From Desulfuromonas versatilis (GTDB lineage Bacteria > Desulfobacterota > Desulfuromonadia > Desulfuromonadales > NIT-T3): a stretch of 64,000 nt of DNA. Numbering within the stretch: position 1 is the first letter of the stretch; each line of letters begins with the position of its first letter. Of this stretch, positions 16,980 to 26,207 are shown in pieces. The stretch covers positions 4,347,034-4,411,033 of the forward strand of contig NZ_AP024355.1 of NCBI RefSeq assembly GCF_019704135.1, read 5' to 3'. A program made the position numbers and the translations under genes. The notes beneath the pieces are model-generated. The model ran no database searches, was not told where the DNA came from, and saw nothing but the letters and a program-made list of their open reading frames with translations.

Positions 16980-17774
16980 TCATCCCGGTATCGCCAGGCG
17001 CCCCTCGAGGAATTTCACCACCGCCGAAAGACTCACCGTGATCACCAGGTAGATGGCCGCCACTGTGAACCAGGTCTCGAAAGTCAAAAAGGTCTCGGCG
17101 ACGATCACCTGGCCCTGCATGGTCAGATCGTAGATGGCGATGGTGCTGACCAGGGCCGAGTCCTTGACCAGGGAGACGGCCTGGCTGGTCAGCGGCGGCA
17201 CCACCCGGCGCACCGCCTGGGGGAGCACCACCCGCCGGTAGGTGGCCCAGAGCCCCAACCCCGAGCTGTAGGCCGCCTCCCACTGGCCGCGGGGGACCGA
17301 GACGATGCCGGCGCGGATGATCTCCGAGGCGTAGGCCCCCTCGAACAGTCCCAGGGCCAGCACCGCCGAGGCGAAGCGGCCGATCCCCAGCATCGGCGCC
17401 AGCACGAAATAGATGAAGAAAATCTGGATCAGCAGCGGGGTGTTGCGCACCAGCTCGAGGTAAAGCCGCGCCAGGGCCGGGGCCACCAGCGACCCGGAGA
17501 GGCGCATCAGGGCCACCAGCAGCCCCACCGCCAGGGCTACGACCAGGCTGGCGCCGACGATGCGCAGGGTGACGACAACCCCCTGCAGCAGGGGGCCGGG
17601 GACAAAACCAGCCTCGGAGAAGCTGAACAGATAGCGGGGAATCCGGTACCACTGCCAGTGGTAGCCCTGGGCTCCGGCCCCCTGCAGGACCAGCCAGGCC
17701 AGCGCCAGCACCAGCAGGATGAATTTGGCGACGCCGAGCCACTGGCCGGCCTTGGAGGGGGGTCTGGGTAGCAT
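16980..17774 (-). CDS. Polar amino acid ABC transporter permease
   Basis: The 264-aa HisM-type permease has a first helix at about 14-32 and a coupling loop EAAYSSGLGLWATYRRVVLP near residue 165. It is the first gene of the transporter and lies 98 bp after phoR on the same strand. No good ribosome site is visible ahead of its ATG. A 44-bp inverted repeat at 17798-17841 separates it from phoR. Read-through from the phoBR promoter would place the transporter under Pho control; this is inference. Confidence 0.9.
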   Translation of the reverse strand: MLPRPPSKAGQWLGVAKFILLVLALAWLVLQGAGAQGYHWQWYRIPRYLFSFSEAGFVPGPLLQGVVVTLRIVGASLVVALAVGLLVALMRLSGSLVAPALARLYLELVRNTPLLIQIFFIYFVLAPMLGIGRFASAVLALGLFEGAYASEIIRAGIVSVPRGQWEAAYSSGLGLWATYRRVVLPQAVRRVVPPLTSQAVSLVKDSALVSTIAIYDLTMQGQVIVAETFLTFETWFTVAAIYLVITVSLSAVVKFLEGRLAIPG

Positions 17775-17797
17775 GCGGTTTCGAGGAGGGTTAGAGG

Positions 17798-17841
17798 AAT
17801 CCCTTGAAAAAACCAGAGCCCGGCAGGTTTGTCAAGGGATT
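17798..17841 (-). other. Inverted repeat between phoR and the ABC permease gene
   Basis: AATCCCTTGA at 17798-17807 pairs with TCAAGGGATT at 17832-17841, extended inwards by AAACC/GGTTT. There is no T-run after the stem on the transcribed strand. It may attenuate or stabilise the phoBR transcript at this point. Confidence 0.6.
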
Positions 17842-17872
17842 AGTCGGCCCTCCGCGAGGAAGAGCGAGGGGC

Positions 17873-19648
17873 TCAGGCCGCCGGCAGGATGATGGTGAAG
17901 GTGCTCCCCTTGCCCGGGGTGCTGGCCACCACCACCTCGCCGCCGTGGGCCTGGACGATGTGCTTGACGATGGCCAGCCCCAGGCCGGTGCCGCCGAGCC
18001 GGCGGCTGCGGGCCTTGTCGACCCGGTAGAAGCGTTCGAAAAGCCGGGGGATGTGCTCGCTCTCGATGCCGCAGCCCCAGTCCTGGACCTTGAGCATGAC
18101 CCGCCCCTGCAGCCGGGCCGCCTCGATCCGCACCCGGCCCTTCGGGTCGCTGTATTTGACGGCATTGGTCAGCAGGTTGACCACCGCCTGTTCGAGCAGC
18201 GGCGCGTTGATCGCCGCGAGCAGGTCCGGAGCGCAGCCGAGTTCGAGAAAGATGGCCTTCTCCTGGGCGGCCATGGCGCAGGCCTGGATCGCCGCCTCGA
18301 GCACCGGACGCACCGGCTCGCGGCGCAGGGTGATCCCCTCCTGCTCCACCCCCTGCTCCACCCGGGAGAGCGCCAGCAGGTCGTCGATGATGGCGTTGAG
18401 CCGGTCGGCCTGCTTGGCGATGATCCCGGCGAAACGCCTCCCCCCCTCGGGATCGTCGATGGCCCCGTCGAGCAGGGTTTCCGCCGAGCCCTTGATGGCG
18501 GTGATGGGGGTCTTGAGTTCGTGGGAGACATTGGCCACGAAGTCGCGGCGCACGTTTTCCAGCCGCCGCAGGCGGGTGACGTCGTTGAGCACCACCAGGG
18601 CGCCGATGTCATGGCCCTGGGGGTCGCGCAGCGGCGTGCCGTGGGCTTGCAGGAACTGGTCCTGTTCGCTGGAGCCGAGTACGATGTCCCCTTCCACCGG
18701 CTCGCGGCTCTCCAGGGTGCGGGCCACGAAATTGAGCAGCTCGGTCTTGCGCACCAGCTCCTGGATGCGCCGCCCCTTGGCCCGCTCCACCTGCACCTCC
18801 AGCAGGCGGGCGGCCGCCTGGTTGATGCGCAGCACCCGCTCGTCGGCGTCCACCGCCAACACCCCCTCGACCATGCTGGAGAGCACCGCATCCTGCTCGT
18901 TGCGCTGGCGCACCATGGAGCGAATGCGCTCGTCGAGCTGGGCGGCCATCTGGTTGAGGGCGACGGCGAGGGCCTCGATCTCCTCGGAGCCTTGCACCGC
19001 CAGACGCCCTTCCAGATTGCCCCCGGCAAAGCGCTGGGCCCCCCGCTTCATCTCCTCCAGGGGGCGGCTGATGCGCCGCGAGACGCTCAGGCTCAGGACC
19101 GCCGCCGCCAGGGCCACCACCAGCCCGCCGCCGGAAACCTTCAGCAGGATGCCGTGCAGGGTCTTTTCGATGGCGGTGGTGGCCAGGGCCGTGCGCACCA
19201 CCCCCCTCATCCGCTCCTGGCCGTTCACCGGCACCGCCACGTACATCATGTCCTGCTCAAGGGTGTGGCTGTAGCGGGTCGACACCCCGACACCCCCCTG
19301 CAGGGCGGCGACGATCTCCGGGCGCCCGGCGTGGTTGTCCATGCGCGCCGGCTCCTCCACCGAATCGCCGAGCACCAGCCCGTCCGGGCGCACCACGGTG
19401 ATGCGGGTGCCGGTGCGCCACCCCAGCTCCTTGCACAGGGCGTCCACCGCCTCCTCCGGCACCATCCCCAGAAGGCCGTGCAGCTGCTTTTCCACCAGCC
19501 AGGCGCGGGCCTCCAGGTCGCTTCGGGTCTGCTCGATGTGGAAGCGGCGCAGCTCCCCGGAAACGTACCAGGTGACCGCCCCCAGGGCGATCGCCACGAT
19601 GACCAGGTAAGAGGGGAAGAGCTGCCAGAGAAGTCGCCGTCGCCCCAT
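17873..19648 (-). CDS. phoR: Phosphate regulon sensor histidine kinase PhoR
   Basis: The 591-aa kinase starts 2 bp after the phoB stop. It has a first membrane helix (about 8-30), a periplasmic sensing region to about 165, a second helix and a HAMP-like linker (SRRISRPLEEMKRGAQRF). A PAS-like domain follows. The HisKA box is ANVSHELKTPITAIKGSAETL, and the catalytic domain has NLLTNAVKYSD and [18 protein letters not shown]. It has a larger periplasmic part than E. coli PhoR, more like Gram-positive PhoR. It phosphorylates PhoB under phosphate limitation. The phosphate signal normally comes through PstSCAB-PhoU, encoded nearby. Confidence 0.9.
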   Translation of the reverse strand: MGRRRLLWQLFPSYLVIVAIALGAVTWYVSGELRRFHIEQTRSDLEARAWLVEKQLHGLLGMVPEEAVDALCKELGWRTGTRITVVRPDGLVLGDSVEEPARMDNHAGRPEIVAALQGGVGVSTRYSHTLEQDMMYVAVPVNGQERMRGVVRTALATTAIEKTLHGILLKVSGGGLVVALAAAVLSLSVSRRISRPLEEMKRGAQRFAGGNLEGRLAVQGSEEIEALAVALNQMAAQLDERIRSMVRQRNEQDAVLSSMVEGVLAVDADERVLRINQAAARLLEVQVERAKGRRIQELVRKTELLNFVARTLESREPVEGDIVLGSSEQDQFLQAHGTPLRDPQGHDIGALVVLNDVTRLRRLENVRRDFVANVSHELKTPITAIKGSAETLLDGAIDDPEGGRRFAGIIAKQADRLNAIIDDLLALSRVEQGVEQEGITLRREPVRPVLEAAIQACAMAAQEKAIFLELGCAPDLLAAINAPLLEQAVVNLLTNAVKYSDPKGRVRIEAARLQGRVMLKVQDWGCGIESEHIPRLFERFYRVDKARSRRLGGTGLGLAIVKHIVQAHGGEVVVASTPGKGSTFTIILPAA

Positions 19649-19650
19649 GC

Positions 19651-20352
19651 TCAATCCTTGAACCGGTAGCCGACGCCGCGCACGGTCTCGATGTAGTTGC
19701 CGCAGTCGCCGAGCTTCTTGCGCAGCCCGACGATCTGCACGTCCACCGCCCGCTCGGTCACCGCATAGCCCTCGCCGCGCACCGCGTCGACGATCTGGTT
19801 GCGGGTGAAAACCCATCCCGGGCGCCCGGCCAGCAGCTGCAGCACCCGGAACTCGGTGAAGGTCAGCTCGACCTTCTCGCCGGCCACAAACACCTCGTTG
19901 CGCCCCGGGTGGATGATAAGCTCGCGAACCTGGATCGGCGCCGCAGTGTCCCCCTTGCGCTGGGCCGCCTCGCGGCGCCGCAGCACCGCCTTGATCCGGG
20001 CGGCCAGAACCTGGTGGCTGAAGGGCTTGGTCACGTAATCGTCGGCTCCCAGCTCCAGGCCGCGGACCACGTCCCCCTCCTCCCCCTTGGCGGTCAGCAT
20101 GATGACCGGGGTCTGGTTGGTCCGCGGATCCTCCTTGAGGCGCCGGCAGACCTCGAGGCCGTCGATCCCGGGCAGCATCAGGTCGAGCAGGACCAGGTCG
20201 GGCTGCAGGGTCTGGGCCTTGCGGATTCCTTCCTCGCCGGTCATGGCGCACTCGGCGCGGTAGCCGCCCTTGAGCAGGTTGTAGTGCACCAGCGCCAGGA
20301 TGTCCTCCTCGTCCTCGATGATCAGAATGTTTTCCTTGGGTTCCTTGGCCAT
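19651..20352 (-). CDS. phoB: Phosphate regulon response regulator PhoB
   Basis: The 233-aa OmpR-type regulator has a receiver with acidic pocket EDEED, phospho-acceptor in DLVLLDLMLPG (about residue 55), and Lys in VTKPF. The winged-helix effector domain begins near residue 135 and ends with VDVQIVGLRKKLG and RGVGYRF. It lies 2 bp before phoR. The 11-bp repeat pair at 20399-20414 upstream suggests autoregulation, as is usual for phoBR. Confidence 0.93.
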   Translation of the reverse strand: MAKEPKENILIIEDEEDILALVHYNLLKGGYRAECAMTGEEGIRKAQTLQPDLVLLDLMLPGIDGLEVCRRLKEDPRTNQTPVIMLTAKGEEGDVVRGLELGADDYVTKPFSHQVLAARIKAVLRRREAAQRKGDTAAPIQVRELIIHPGRNEVFVAGEKVELTFTEFRVLQLLAGRPGWVFTRNQIVDAVRGEGYAVTERAVDVQIVGLRKKLGDCGNYIETVRGVGYRFKD

Positions 20353-20398
20353 GCGCCTCCCTCCAGCTGTTCGTTGACTCCCTGTTTAATCTCGAATT

Positions 20399-20414
20399 GT
20401 TAGGGTTTGATTAG
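20399..20414 (-). promoter_or_regulatory. Putative PhoB box of phoBR
   Basis: GTTAG at 20399 and ATTAG at 20410 on the + strand give CTAAT-N6-CTAAC on the coding strand, 47-62 bp ahead of the phoB ATG. A GATTAA about 8 bp further along could be the -10 element. Confidence 0.65.
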
Positions 20415-20449
20415 TCCCCGGCGGACGGGGCCGGGAGACATGGACAAAT

Positions 20450-20476
20450 TTAACCCTGCTTTGACACTTTATTAAC
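20450..20476 (+). promoter_or_regulatory. Putative PhoB box of the psiE-like operon (three repeats)
   Basis: TTAAC at 20450, TTGAC at 20461 and TTAAC at 20472 are spaced exactly 11 bp, 50-76 bp upstream of the ATG at 20526. It faces away from the phoB box, so both divergent units have their own site. Confidence 0.75.
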
Positions 20477-20525
20477 ATAAATGGGGTTTTCTCTGACACA
20501 CCCAATTGCAGAGAAAGGAGCAGAT

Positions 20526-20984
20526 ATGCTGGCCCGCCAATATCTGAAAGATTTTCCCGCCCAGTTCTTCGAACAGTCGATCAAGGCCCTGCTCAGCCTG
20601 CTGCTGGTGGCCCTGCTCGGCACCATCTGCGCCGGTACCGCCAACACCTTCATCGACCTCTGGCGCGGCTTTTCCACCATCTTCGACGAGGGCGGCCTGC
20701 ACCACAGCCTGCGCTGGATCCTGGTGGACGTTCTGTCGGTTCTCGCGGTGGTCGAGGTCTACCGCACGGCCATGACCTACTTCACCGAAGGCCGGGTCAA
20801 GGTCACCTACATCATCGACACCGTGCTGGTGGCGGTACTGACCGAGATGCTCGCCTTCTGGTATCGCGAGGTCGATCCGACCCGGATGCTCATCGCCATC
20901 GCCCTGGTGCTGACCCTGATGTTCGTGCGCATCATGGCCATCCGCTTCTCCCCCAAACGCCGCGAGCTCTGCGAAGGGCTCTGA
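20526..20984 (+). CDS. PsiE-like phosphate-starvation-inducible membrane protein
   Basis: The 152-aa protein starts at the ATG after AAAGGAGCAGAT. An upstream in-frame ATG at 20481 overlaps the operator and has no ribosome site. It has four predicted membrane helices: about 16-38, 60-80, 95-115 and 118-135. The arrangement and the segment EVYRTAMTYFTEGRVKVTYI match the PsiE family. In E. coli, psiE is induced by PhoB; its biochemical role is not known. The triple repeat just upstream fits Pho control. It heads an operon with a small Cys protein and a porin. Confidence 0.8.
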   Translation: MLARQYLKDFPAQFFEQSIKALLSLLLVALLGTICAGTANTFIDLWRGFSTIFDEGGLHHSLRWILVDVLSVLAVVEVYRTAMTYFTEGRVKVTYIIDTVLVAVLTEMLAFWYREVDPTRMLIAIALVLTLMFVRIMAIRFSPKRRELCEGL

Positions 20985-20994
20985 GGAAACCCCG

Positions 20995-21303
20995 ATGACG
21001 CGATCTGCCGCCCCTGTGCCCGGTGACTCCCCACCGCCCTCCGAGGAGTCATGCCCCTACCTGGCCGCCGCGCCCCATGCCTGCCTGGCGGCCACCAGCG
21101 AGCAGGCTCCCGACCGGCAGCGGCTGAGCCAGTACTGCTGTTCGGAGAATTTCGACCGCTGCGCCCTGTTCCTCTCCCGGCAGCTGCGCAACAGCCGTCC
21201 GGTCGACTACCACCGCCATCTGCGCGAGATCTCCCCCGGGGATCTTCGTGACCGGGAAATACGCATGAAAAGGAGGGATATTGCACCCAGGACTTCAAGC
21301 TGA
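20995..21303 (+). CDS. Small Cys-containing hypothetical protein (102 aa)
   Basis: The frame begins 10 bp after the psiE-like gene. Conserved-looking cysteines occur as SCPYL, HACLAA, YCCSE and RCALF. That pattern suggests a metal- or Fe-S-binding small protein. The C-terminal third is basic and of low complexity, so the true end of the functional part is unclear. I do not recognise the family. Its position between a PsiE-like protein and a phosphate porin suggests it is made under phosphate limitation. Confidence 0.6.
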   Translation: MTRSAAPVPGDSPPPSEESCPYLAAAPHACLAATSEQAPDRQRLSQYCCSENFDRCALFLSRQLRNSRPVDYHRHLREISPGDLRDREIRMKRRDIAPRTSS

Positions 21304-21366
21304 CCTGTTTCGGGAACCACATCCGCATCGTGTAATCGCATTGACCATGCAAAGGAGACTCAGAAC

Positions 21367-22590
21367 ATGAAACGCATGCTTACCGCCGCCCTGCTCGCGG
21401 CCATCGTCGCCGGCACCGGCGCTTTCGCCGAAGCCAAGACCCTGGAGGAGATCCTCAAGGACAAGGGGGTCATCACCGAAGCCGACCTCAAGGAAGCCAG
21501 CGAGAAAAACGACCTGGCCTACTACAAGCCCGGCCGGGGGATCACCGTGGAGAGTCGCGACGGCAACTACACCGCTCACATCGGCGGCCGCCTGCAGGCC
21601 CGCTACACCTTCCTCGACGAGGATCTGGGCCAGGACGAAAGTTCCTTCACCATCCGCCGCATGAAGATCTGGCTGCAGGGCAACGTCTTCAGCAAGAACC
21701 TCACCTACAAATACCAGCAGAACCTCAACGAGACCGAAGACGCCTACGCCGCCTACAAGTTCCACGACGCCTTCGCCCTGCAGGTCGGCCAGGCCAAGGC
21801 CCCTCAGGGCCGCCAGGAGTTGACCAGCTCGGGCAGCCAGCTGTTCATCGACCGCTCGCTGGCCAACGACACCTTCAACCTCGGCCGCGACATCGGTCTG
21901 AGCGCCGAGGGCGAGGTCATGGATCACCTGCTCGAGTACATGGTCGGGGTCTTCAACGGCAACGGCCCCAACCAGGGCAACCCCAACAACCAGCACATGC
22001 TGGCCGGGCGCATCGACGTCAATCCCCTCGGCGCCTTCAAGATGGACGAGGCGGGCTGGCCCGAGGACAAGCCGCTGCTCAACATCGGCGCCGCCTACGC
22101 CATGCAGACCATGAAGGCCGACGACATGGGCGAAATCGACGGCGACAACGACCTGCTCGACAAGGCCCTGGATATCGACGGCATCGACGCTGCCGCCTTC
22201 ACCGCCGCCTTCGGCAACGAGCTCGAATGGGATGTGTGGACCGCCAACCTGCACGCCAAGTGGCTGGGAGCGACCTTCGGCGCCGAGTACTACAAGCTGA
22301 ACGCCGAGCCCGCGGTGGGCAGCGACTGGGACGCCGACGGCTACTACGTGCAGGCCGGCTACCAGGTCATCCCCAAGACCCTCGAGGTGGCCCTGCGCTA
22401 CTCCGAAATCGACTCCACCGACGCCAACGCCTTCGAAAAATTCGACAAGTCCGAGGTGCAGGGCGCCGTCAACTACTACTTCGCCAAGCACAACGCCAAG
22501 CTCCAGGCCGACTACACCGCCGTCAGCGACGATCTGGCGGACAGCAACGACGACAACATCTTCCGCCTGCAGGCCCAGGTCATCTTCTGA
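21367..22590 (+). CDS. Phosphate-selective porin O/P family protein
   Basis: The 407-aa protein has a signal peptide (MKRMLTAALLAAIVAGTGAFA), a short charged helical segment (about 22-50), then a barrel. OprP features include HIGGRLQARYTFLDED, FTIRRMKIWLQGNV and the ending DDNIFRLQAQVIF with terminal Phe. AAAGGAGACTCAGAAC precedes the ATG. It forms an outer-membrane channel for phosphate or similar anions. It lies 63 bp after the small Cys gene and probably shares the psiE promoter with its triple PhoB-like repeat. An intrinsic terminator follows at 22638-22671. Confidence 0.88.
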   Translation: MKRMLTAALLAAIVAGTGAFAEAKTLEEILKDKGVITEADLKEASEKNDLAYYKPGRGITVESRDGNYTAHIGGRLQARYTFLDEDLGQDESSFTIRRMKIWLQGNVFSKNLTYKYQQNLNETEDAYAAYKFHDAFALQVGQAKAPQGRQELTSSGSQLFIDRSLANDTFNLGRDIGLSAEGEVMDHLLEYMVGVFNGNGPNQGNPNNQHMLAGRIDVNPLGAFKMDEAGWPEDKPLLNIGAAYAMQTMKADDMGEIDGDNDLLDKALDIDGIDAAAFTAAFGNELEWDVWTANLHAKWLGATFGAEYYKLNAEPAVGSDWDADGYYVQAGYQVIPKTLEVALRYSEIDSTDANAFEKFDKSEVQGAVNYYFAKHNAKLQADYTAVSDDLADSNDDNIFRLQAQVIF

Positions 22591-22637
22591 CCCCCCCGCC
22601 TCCGATGACACATTTGCTGCCCAGCGGCGTTTCTCGC

Positions 22638-22671
22638 GGCCGGCCCCTCCCGGGGCCGGCCATTTTTTTTT
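22638..22671 (+). terminator. Intrinsic terminator after the psiE-porin operon
   Basis: A GC stem GGCCGGCCCC-TCCC-GGGGCCGGCC is followed at once by an uninterrupted run of T (22663-22671), 48 bp after the porin stop. Confidence 0.92.
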
Positions 22672-22736
22672 GCCGCAGATTTCCCCCGCGGCCGGCAGGG
22701 TTTATAATGGTCTTAACGAATTCCAAGGAGTCGATC

Positions 22737-23012
22737 ATGAACATCGAGAATGTCGAAAAAGCCCTGCTCGACCCGATCAGCGTGTTCCGACGCCCGGACG
22801 ATGTGTTCGCCGACGACACCCTGACCCGCGATCAGAAGATCCGCATCCTGCGCCGCTGGGAATACGACGCCCGCGAGCTGGAGGTCGCCGAGGAAGAGAA
22901 CATGGGCGGCGGCCCCCCTGATATGCTCGACCAGGTGCTGCAGGTCCTGCACCGGCTCGGCGCCGAGGTGGACGTGGAACATTCCCCTCCGACCAAGCAG
23001 GGGGGCGAATAA
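22737..23012 (+). CDS. Conserved hypothetical protein (91 aa)
   Basis: AAGGAG precedes the ATG by 7 bp. The protein contains DPISVFRRPDDVFADDTLTR, then KIRILRRWEYDARELEVAEE and an acidic/glycine tail. I associate the RRWEYDARELxVAEEE pattern with a small soluble protein family of unknown function found across Proteobacteria; this is from memory, not a search. It has no signal peptide or cysteines. It stands as a single gene between a terminator and a convergent gene. Confidence 0.75.
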   Translation: MNIENVEKALLDPISVFRRPDDVFADDTLTRDQKIRILRRWEYDARELEVAEEENMGGGPPDMLDQVLQVLHRLGAEVDVEHSPPTKQGGE

Positions 23013-23068
23013 CCGCCGAGAGATTCACGGCAAAGCCTGCCGCCGGAATCGTCTCCGGCCGGGGTGGC

Positions 23069-23755
23069 TCACCCCTTGGGGACGTGCACGTAGAGCCAGT
23101 TGTTGTTGAGCAGGATCTGGATGAAGCCGGCCGGCTCGGCCAGCGAGGTCAGATGCAGATAGGATTTGACGGCGAATTTCCCCGGATTCATGGCCATGTA
23201 GATGTGGCTGACCGAATCCCCTCCCTCCCAGGGCTTGACCTTCATCGCCTGGATGATGGCGGTGCGCCGGGCTTCGGGTAGCACCGCCAGCTGGGTGGCA
23301 TGGGCCAGGTACTCCTGCGGCGCCATGGCGAACTTCTTTACCTTGATATGCTGGTCGACCACCGCATGGGCCACCTCGTGGGCCACCACCCCCGCGTAAT
23401 GGACCCGGTCGAAGGGCTCGTCGTACATGGTCGGGTTTTCGGCGTTGGCCAGGATGGCCGCATAGGACATGAGGCGGATGCGCTGCTGGCCGCTCTGGTA
23501 GCTGCCGTAGGCCAGGTAGCCGTGGTTGTCGATCTTCTCCTCGACAATATCGATGGTGACCGGCTGCTTGAGATGCAGAGCGTAGCGGCCGAGAAAAGCG
23601 AGGGCTTTTTCCGCCGCCGCGCAGATCTCGACGTACGCCTCGCCGTCCTCGCTGGCGACCAGCACCGCGGGTTGCCCGGGGCAGGCGCGCTCCCCGGCAA
23701 AGCCCGACGCGGCCTGCACGGCCAACAGCAACACCAGCCCGATCATGCGCTTCAT
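23069..23755 (-). CDS. Exported HExxH protein (DUF6639-like putative metallohydrolase)
   Basis: The start at 23755 follows GGAGGGTCGCC; longer upstream codons are not used. The 228-aa product has a signal peptide (MKRMIGLVLLLAVQAASGFA) and a zinc-binding HEVAHAVVD motif near residue 125. There is a tyrosine-rich stretch (YLAYGSYQSGQ) before it. The motif suggests a periplasmic peptidase-like fold, but a third metal ligand is not obvious. The function is unknown. It is a single gene upstream of nothing co-directional within 160 bp. Confidence 0.7.
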   Translation of the reverse strand: MKRMIGLVLLLAVQAASGFAGERACPGQPAVLVASEDGEAYVEICAAAEKALAFLGRYALHLKQPVTIDIVEEKIDNHGYLAYGSYQSGQQRIRLMSYAAILANAENPTMYDEPFDRVHYAGVVAHEVAHAVVDQHIKVKKFAMAPQEYLAHATQLAVLPEARRTAIIQAMKVKPWEGGDSVSHIYMAMNPGKFAVKSYLHLTSLAEPAGFIQILLNNNWLYVHVPKG

Positions 23756-23919
23756 GGCGACCCTCCCGGCGTTCGGCCCCCCTGGCAGTCTGCCCCGCAT
23801 TGCCGCCACCCAGGGACGGGCAAGAACGCTGGCGGCCGCGGCGAAACCGCTGCCCATTTACCTGCCATTATACTCCGGATCACGGGGGCAGGTGCAGGTC
23901 CGCACGGGCGCAGGCGCCC

Positions 23920-26103
23920 TCAATCCAGCGCAAGCCCCCAGTCGAGAAGCCTGGGCTCGGCATCTTCGCCGGCAGCGGGCAGCTCTTCCTCGGCCAGCTC
24001 CGCCACCTTGAAGCGGTCGAGCATCTGCCGCAGCAGCTGGGCCTGGGCGGCCAGCTCCCCGGCTGCGCCGGCGCTCTGCTCGGCGCTGGCGGTGTTCTGC
24101 TGGGTCACCCGGTCGATCTGCTCCAGCCCCTGACTCACCTCGGCGATGCCGGCCGCCTGATCCTTGGAGGCGACCGCGATCCCGGCCATCAACTCCGATA
24201 CCCGGGTAATCTGCGAACTGGTCTCGGCGAGCGATCCGGCGGTCTGCCCGGCGAGCTCCACCCCCACCTCGGCCCGGGCCGCCGCCCCTTCGATCAACTG
24301 GGCGGTCTCCCGGGCGGCCTTGGCGCTGCGCCCCGCCAGCGAACGGACCTCCTCGGCGACCACCGCGAACCCCTTGCCGTGCTTGCCGGCCCGGGCCGCC
24401 TCCACGGCGGCGTTGAGGGCCAGCAGGTTGGTCTGGAAGGCGATGTCGTCGATGGTCTTGATGATCCGGGAGATGTCCTTGCTCGACTGCTTGACCCCCT
24501 CCATGGCCTCGACCAGGGAGCTCATCTGCCGGCTCCCCGCCGCCACCGCCTCGCGCGCCGCCGCCGAATACCGGCTGGCATCCCCCGCCTGCGCAGCGTT
24601 CTGCCGGGTCCGCGCGGCCATTTCGGTCATGGAGCTGGAAATCTGCTCCAGGGAGCTGGCCTGCTCCGTGGCGCCCTCGGAGAGGATCCGGCTGGCGTCG
24701 GCGATCTGCTCGGCCCCGGCGGCGATCCGGCTTCCGGATTGTTTGACCTGCTCCATGAGCCCGCACAGGGCGCCATTGGCCTCGGCCAGCGGCTGGCTGA
24801 TCACCCCGCCGGCGCGGAAGGTGAAATCCCCTGCCGCCAGCTTCCGGAAGGCGGTGATAACCTCGTGCTGCAGGTTGTCGGCAAAGGCATCCATGCAGCG
24901 GGCGAGCTGACCGATTTCATCCCGGCGGCGCATCTCCAGGCGCTGGTCCAGGACCCCGGCGTCGAGGCCGCGCAGCATGCCGACGGTGAGGGCCAGCGGC
25001 CCGGTGATGGAACGGGTGATCCGCCAGCCCACCAGGGCCCCCAGGACGATCACCACCAGGGTCAGCACCAGGTTGACCCGCTCCAGCCCCAGCAGCTTAT
25101 CTTCCACACCCTGCCGCTTGTCCCGCAGCACCTCGGAGGCTGCGGCGACCACCGAGGCCTGCTGCAGGACCCGTTGTTCCAGCTGCCCTTCCATCTCGTC
25201 GAGCAGAGCCACCACCTGCCGGTAGACCTCGTTCAGCGGACCGTTGAGCAGGGCCACGGTCTTTTCCTGGGCTCTGAGGGCCTGCTCCTCCAGGGCCAGG
25301 ACGCCGTCGAGGTCGACGGCCATCGACTTGATGGCCGAGGGGACCTCGTCGCGGTACAGCTTGCGGACCTGCTCCCACTTGCTCTCATAGGTGAGGGAAT
25401 TCAGCTTGTAGGAAGTCTCCCAGAGCCGGGCATTGACCGGTTCGGCCCGCTCGACGGCCGCGGCCAGCGGGGCGAAACCCGGGGCGAAACGCTGGTAGAG
25501 GGGACCGGCCTTGAATTCGGCGAGCGGGGTGTCGGCCAGTTCCTCGTCGAGCAGTTCGCCGATGGAACTCTGGATGAAAATCATGTTGGCCACCTTCAGA
25601 GCCCAGTAGATCTGGGCCCGCTTGAGGTCATTGAGTCCATTGGCCAGCCCCTCGTGGCGCGGCCGCCACATCCCGCGCAGCTTCTCATCCGCCTCGAGCA
25701 GAGCCTGCCTGGCCTTGCCGAGCTTATCCAGCCCTGCCGCGCCCTCCGCCAGGGACTCGACCAGCCGGGCGCTTTCGGGGGCATTCAGAAAGGCGGCCAG
25801 GGGATCGGGCTTGCCCTCCTCGAACAGCCCCACCTCGTCCCGGTTCTGCAGCAGGGCGTCGCGCAAGGCGCCGACCGCCCGATCGAGCTCGGCGCGGGTC
25901 TGGCGAACCAGGCCGATCAGGGCCTCGGACTGCGCCGACTGGTCCTGGGCGGCGATGGCCGAATCGAGGGCCCGGGAGACATCCAGGTTGGCCTGCTTGA
26001 CCCCGCGGGTCGCCCAGAGGGTCACCAGGCACATCAACGCCACCAGGGCGACTACCGCCGCGAACCCCGCTGCCAATCTCCTGCCGATCGAGTTGGAAAT
26101 CAT
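23920..26103 (-). CDS. Methyl-accepting chemotaxis protein with helical periplasmic domain
   Basis: The 727-aa receptor starts at the ATG 8 bp after GAGG. Helix 1 is at about 10-32 and a long helical periplasmic domain runs to about 280. A second helix follows ([20 protein letters not shown]), then HAMP. The signalling domain has the hairpin [20 protein letters not shown] and [20 protein letters not shown]. There is no CheB/CheR-docking pentapeptide at the C-terminus. No other chemotaxis gene is near. The 5' leader carries a c-di-GMP-I riboswitch with terminator and, further up, a PhoB-like repeat pair. So its synthesis, rather than the receptor itself, seems to be what phosphate and c-di-GMP control. 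Confidence 0.93.
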   Translation of the reverse strand: MISNSIGRRLAAGFAAVVALVALMCLVTLWATRGVKQANLDVSRALDSAIAAQDQSAQSEALIGLVRQTRAELDRAVGALRDALLQNRDEVGLFEEGKPDPLAAFLNAPESARLVESLAEGAAGLDKLGKARQALLEADEKLRGMWRPRHEGLANGLNDLKRAQIYWALKVANMIFIQSSIGELLDEELADTPLAEFKAGPLYQRFAPGFAPLAAAVERAEPVNARLWETSYKLNSLTYESKWEQVRKLYRDEVPSAIKSMAVDLDGVLALEEQALRAQEKTVALLNGPLNEVYRQVVALLDEMEGQLEQRVLQQASVVAAASEVLRDKRQGVEDKLLGLERVNLVLTLVVIVLGALVGWRITRSITGPLALTVGMLRGLDAGVLDQRLEMRRRDEIGQLARCMDAFADNLQHEVITAFRKLAAGDFTFRAGGVISQPLAEANGALCGLMEQVKQSGSRIAAGAEQIADASRILSEGATEQASSLEQISSSMTEMAARTRQNAAQAGDASRYSAAAREAVAAGSRQMSSLVEAMEGVKQSSKDISRIIKTIDDIAFQTNLLALNAAVEAARAGKHGKGFAVVAEEVRSLAGRSAKAARETAQLIEGAAARAEVGVELAGQTAGSLAETSSQITRVSELMAGIAVASKDQAAGIAEVSQGLEQIDRVTQQNTASAEQSAGAAGELAAQAQLLRQMLDRFKVAELAEEELPAAGEDAEPRLLDWGLALD

Positions 26104-26141
26104 CTCTGGAACCTCACTTTCCGGCGGAATCGACCGCCGCC

Positions 26142-26183
26142 AAAAGAAAAACGCGCCCATCTCTGCCTCGGAGACGGACGCGT
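26142..26183 (-). terminator. Intrinsic terminator of the riboswitch expression platform
   Basis: On the minus strand ACGCGTCCGTCTC pairs with GAGATGGGCGCGT (13 bp, with G-T wobbles) around a 7-base loop, followed by TTTTCTTTT. It lies between the aptamer (26208-26292) and the start codon at 26103, so c-di-GMP binding probably decides whether transcription reaches the receptor gene. Confidence 0.88.
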
Positions 26184-26207
26184 CTGGATTAGTCGCACCT
26201 GGGCTGG

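Noticed and set aside
23018-23070. GGCAAAGCCTGCCGCCGG looks like the GEMM core
   Set aside because: The flanking stems and the GACGC and GGGTTGCC blocks of the riboswitch are missing.
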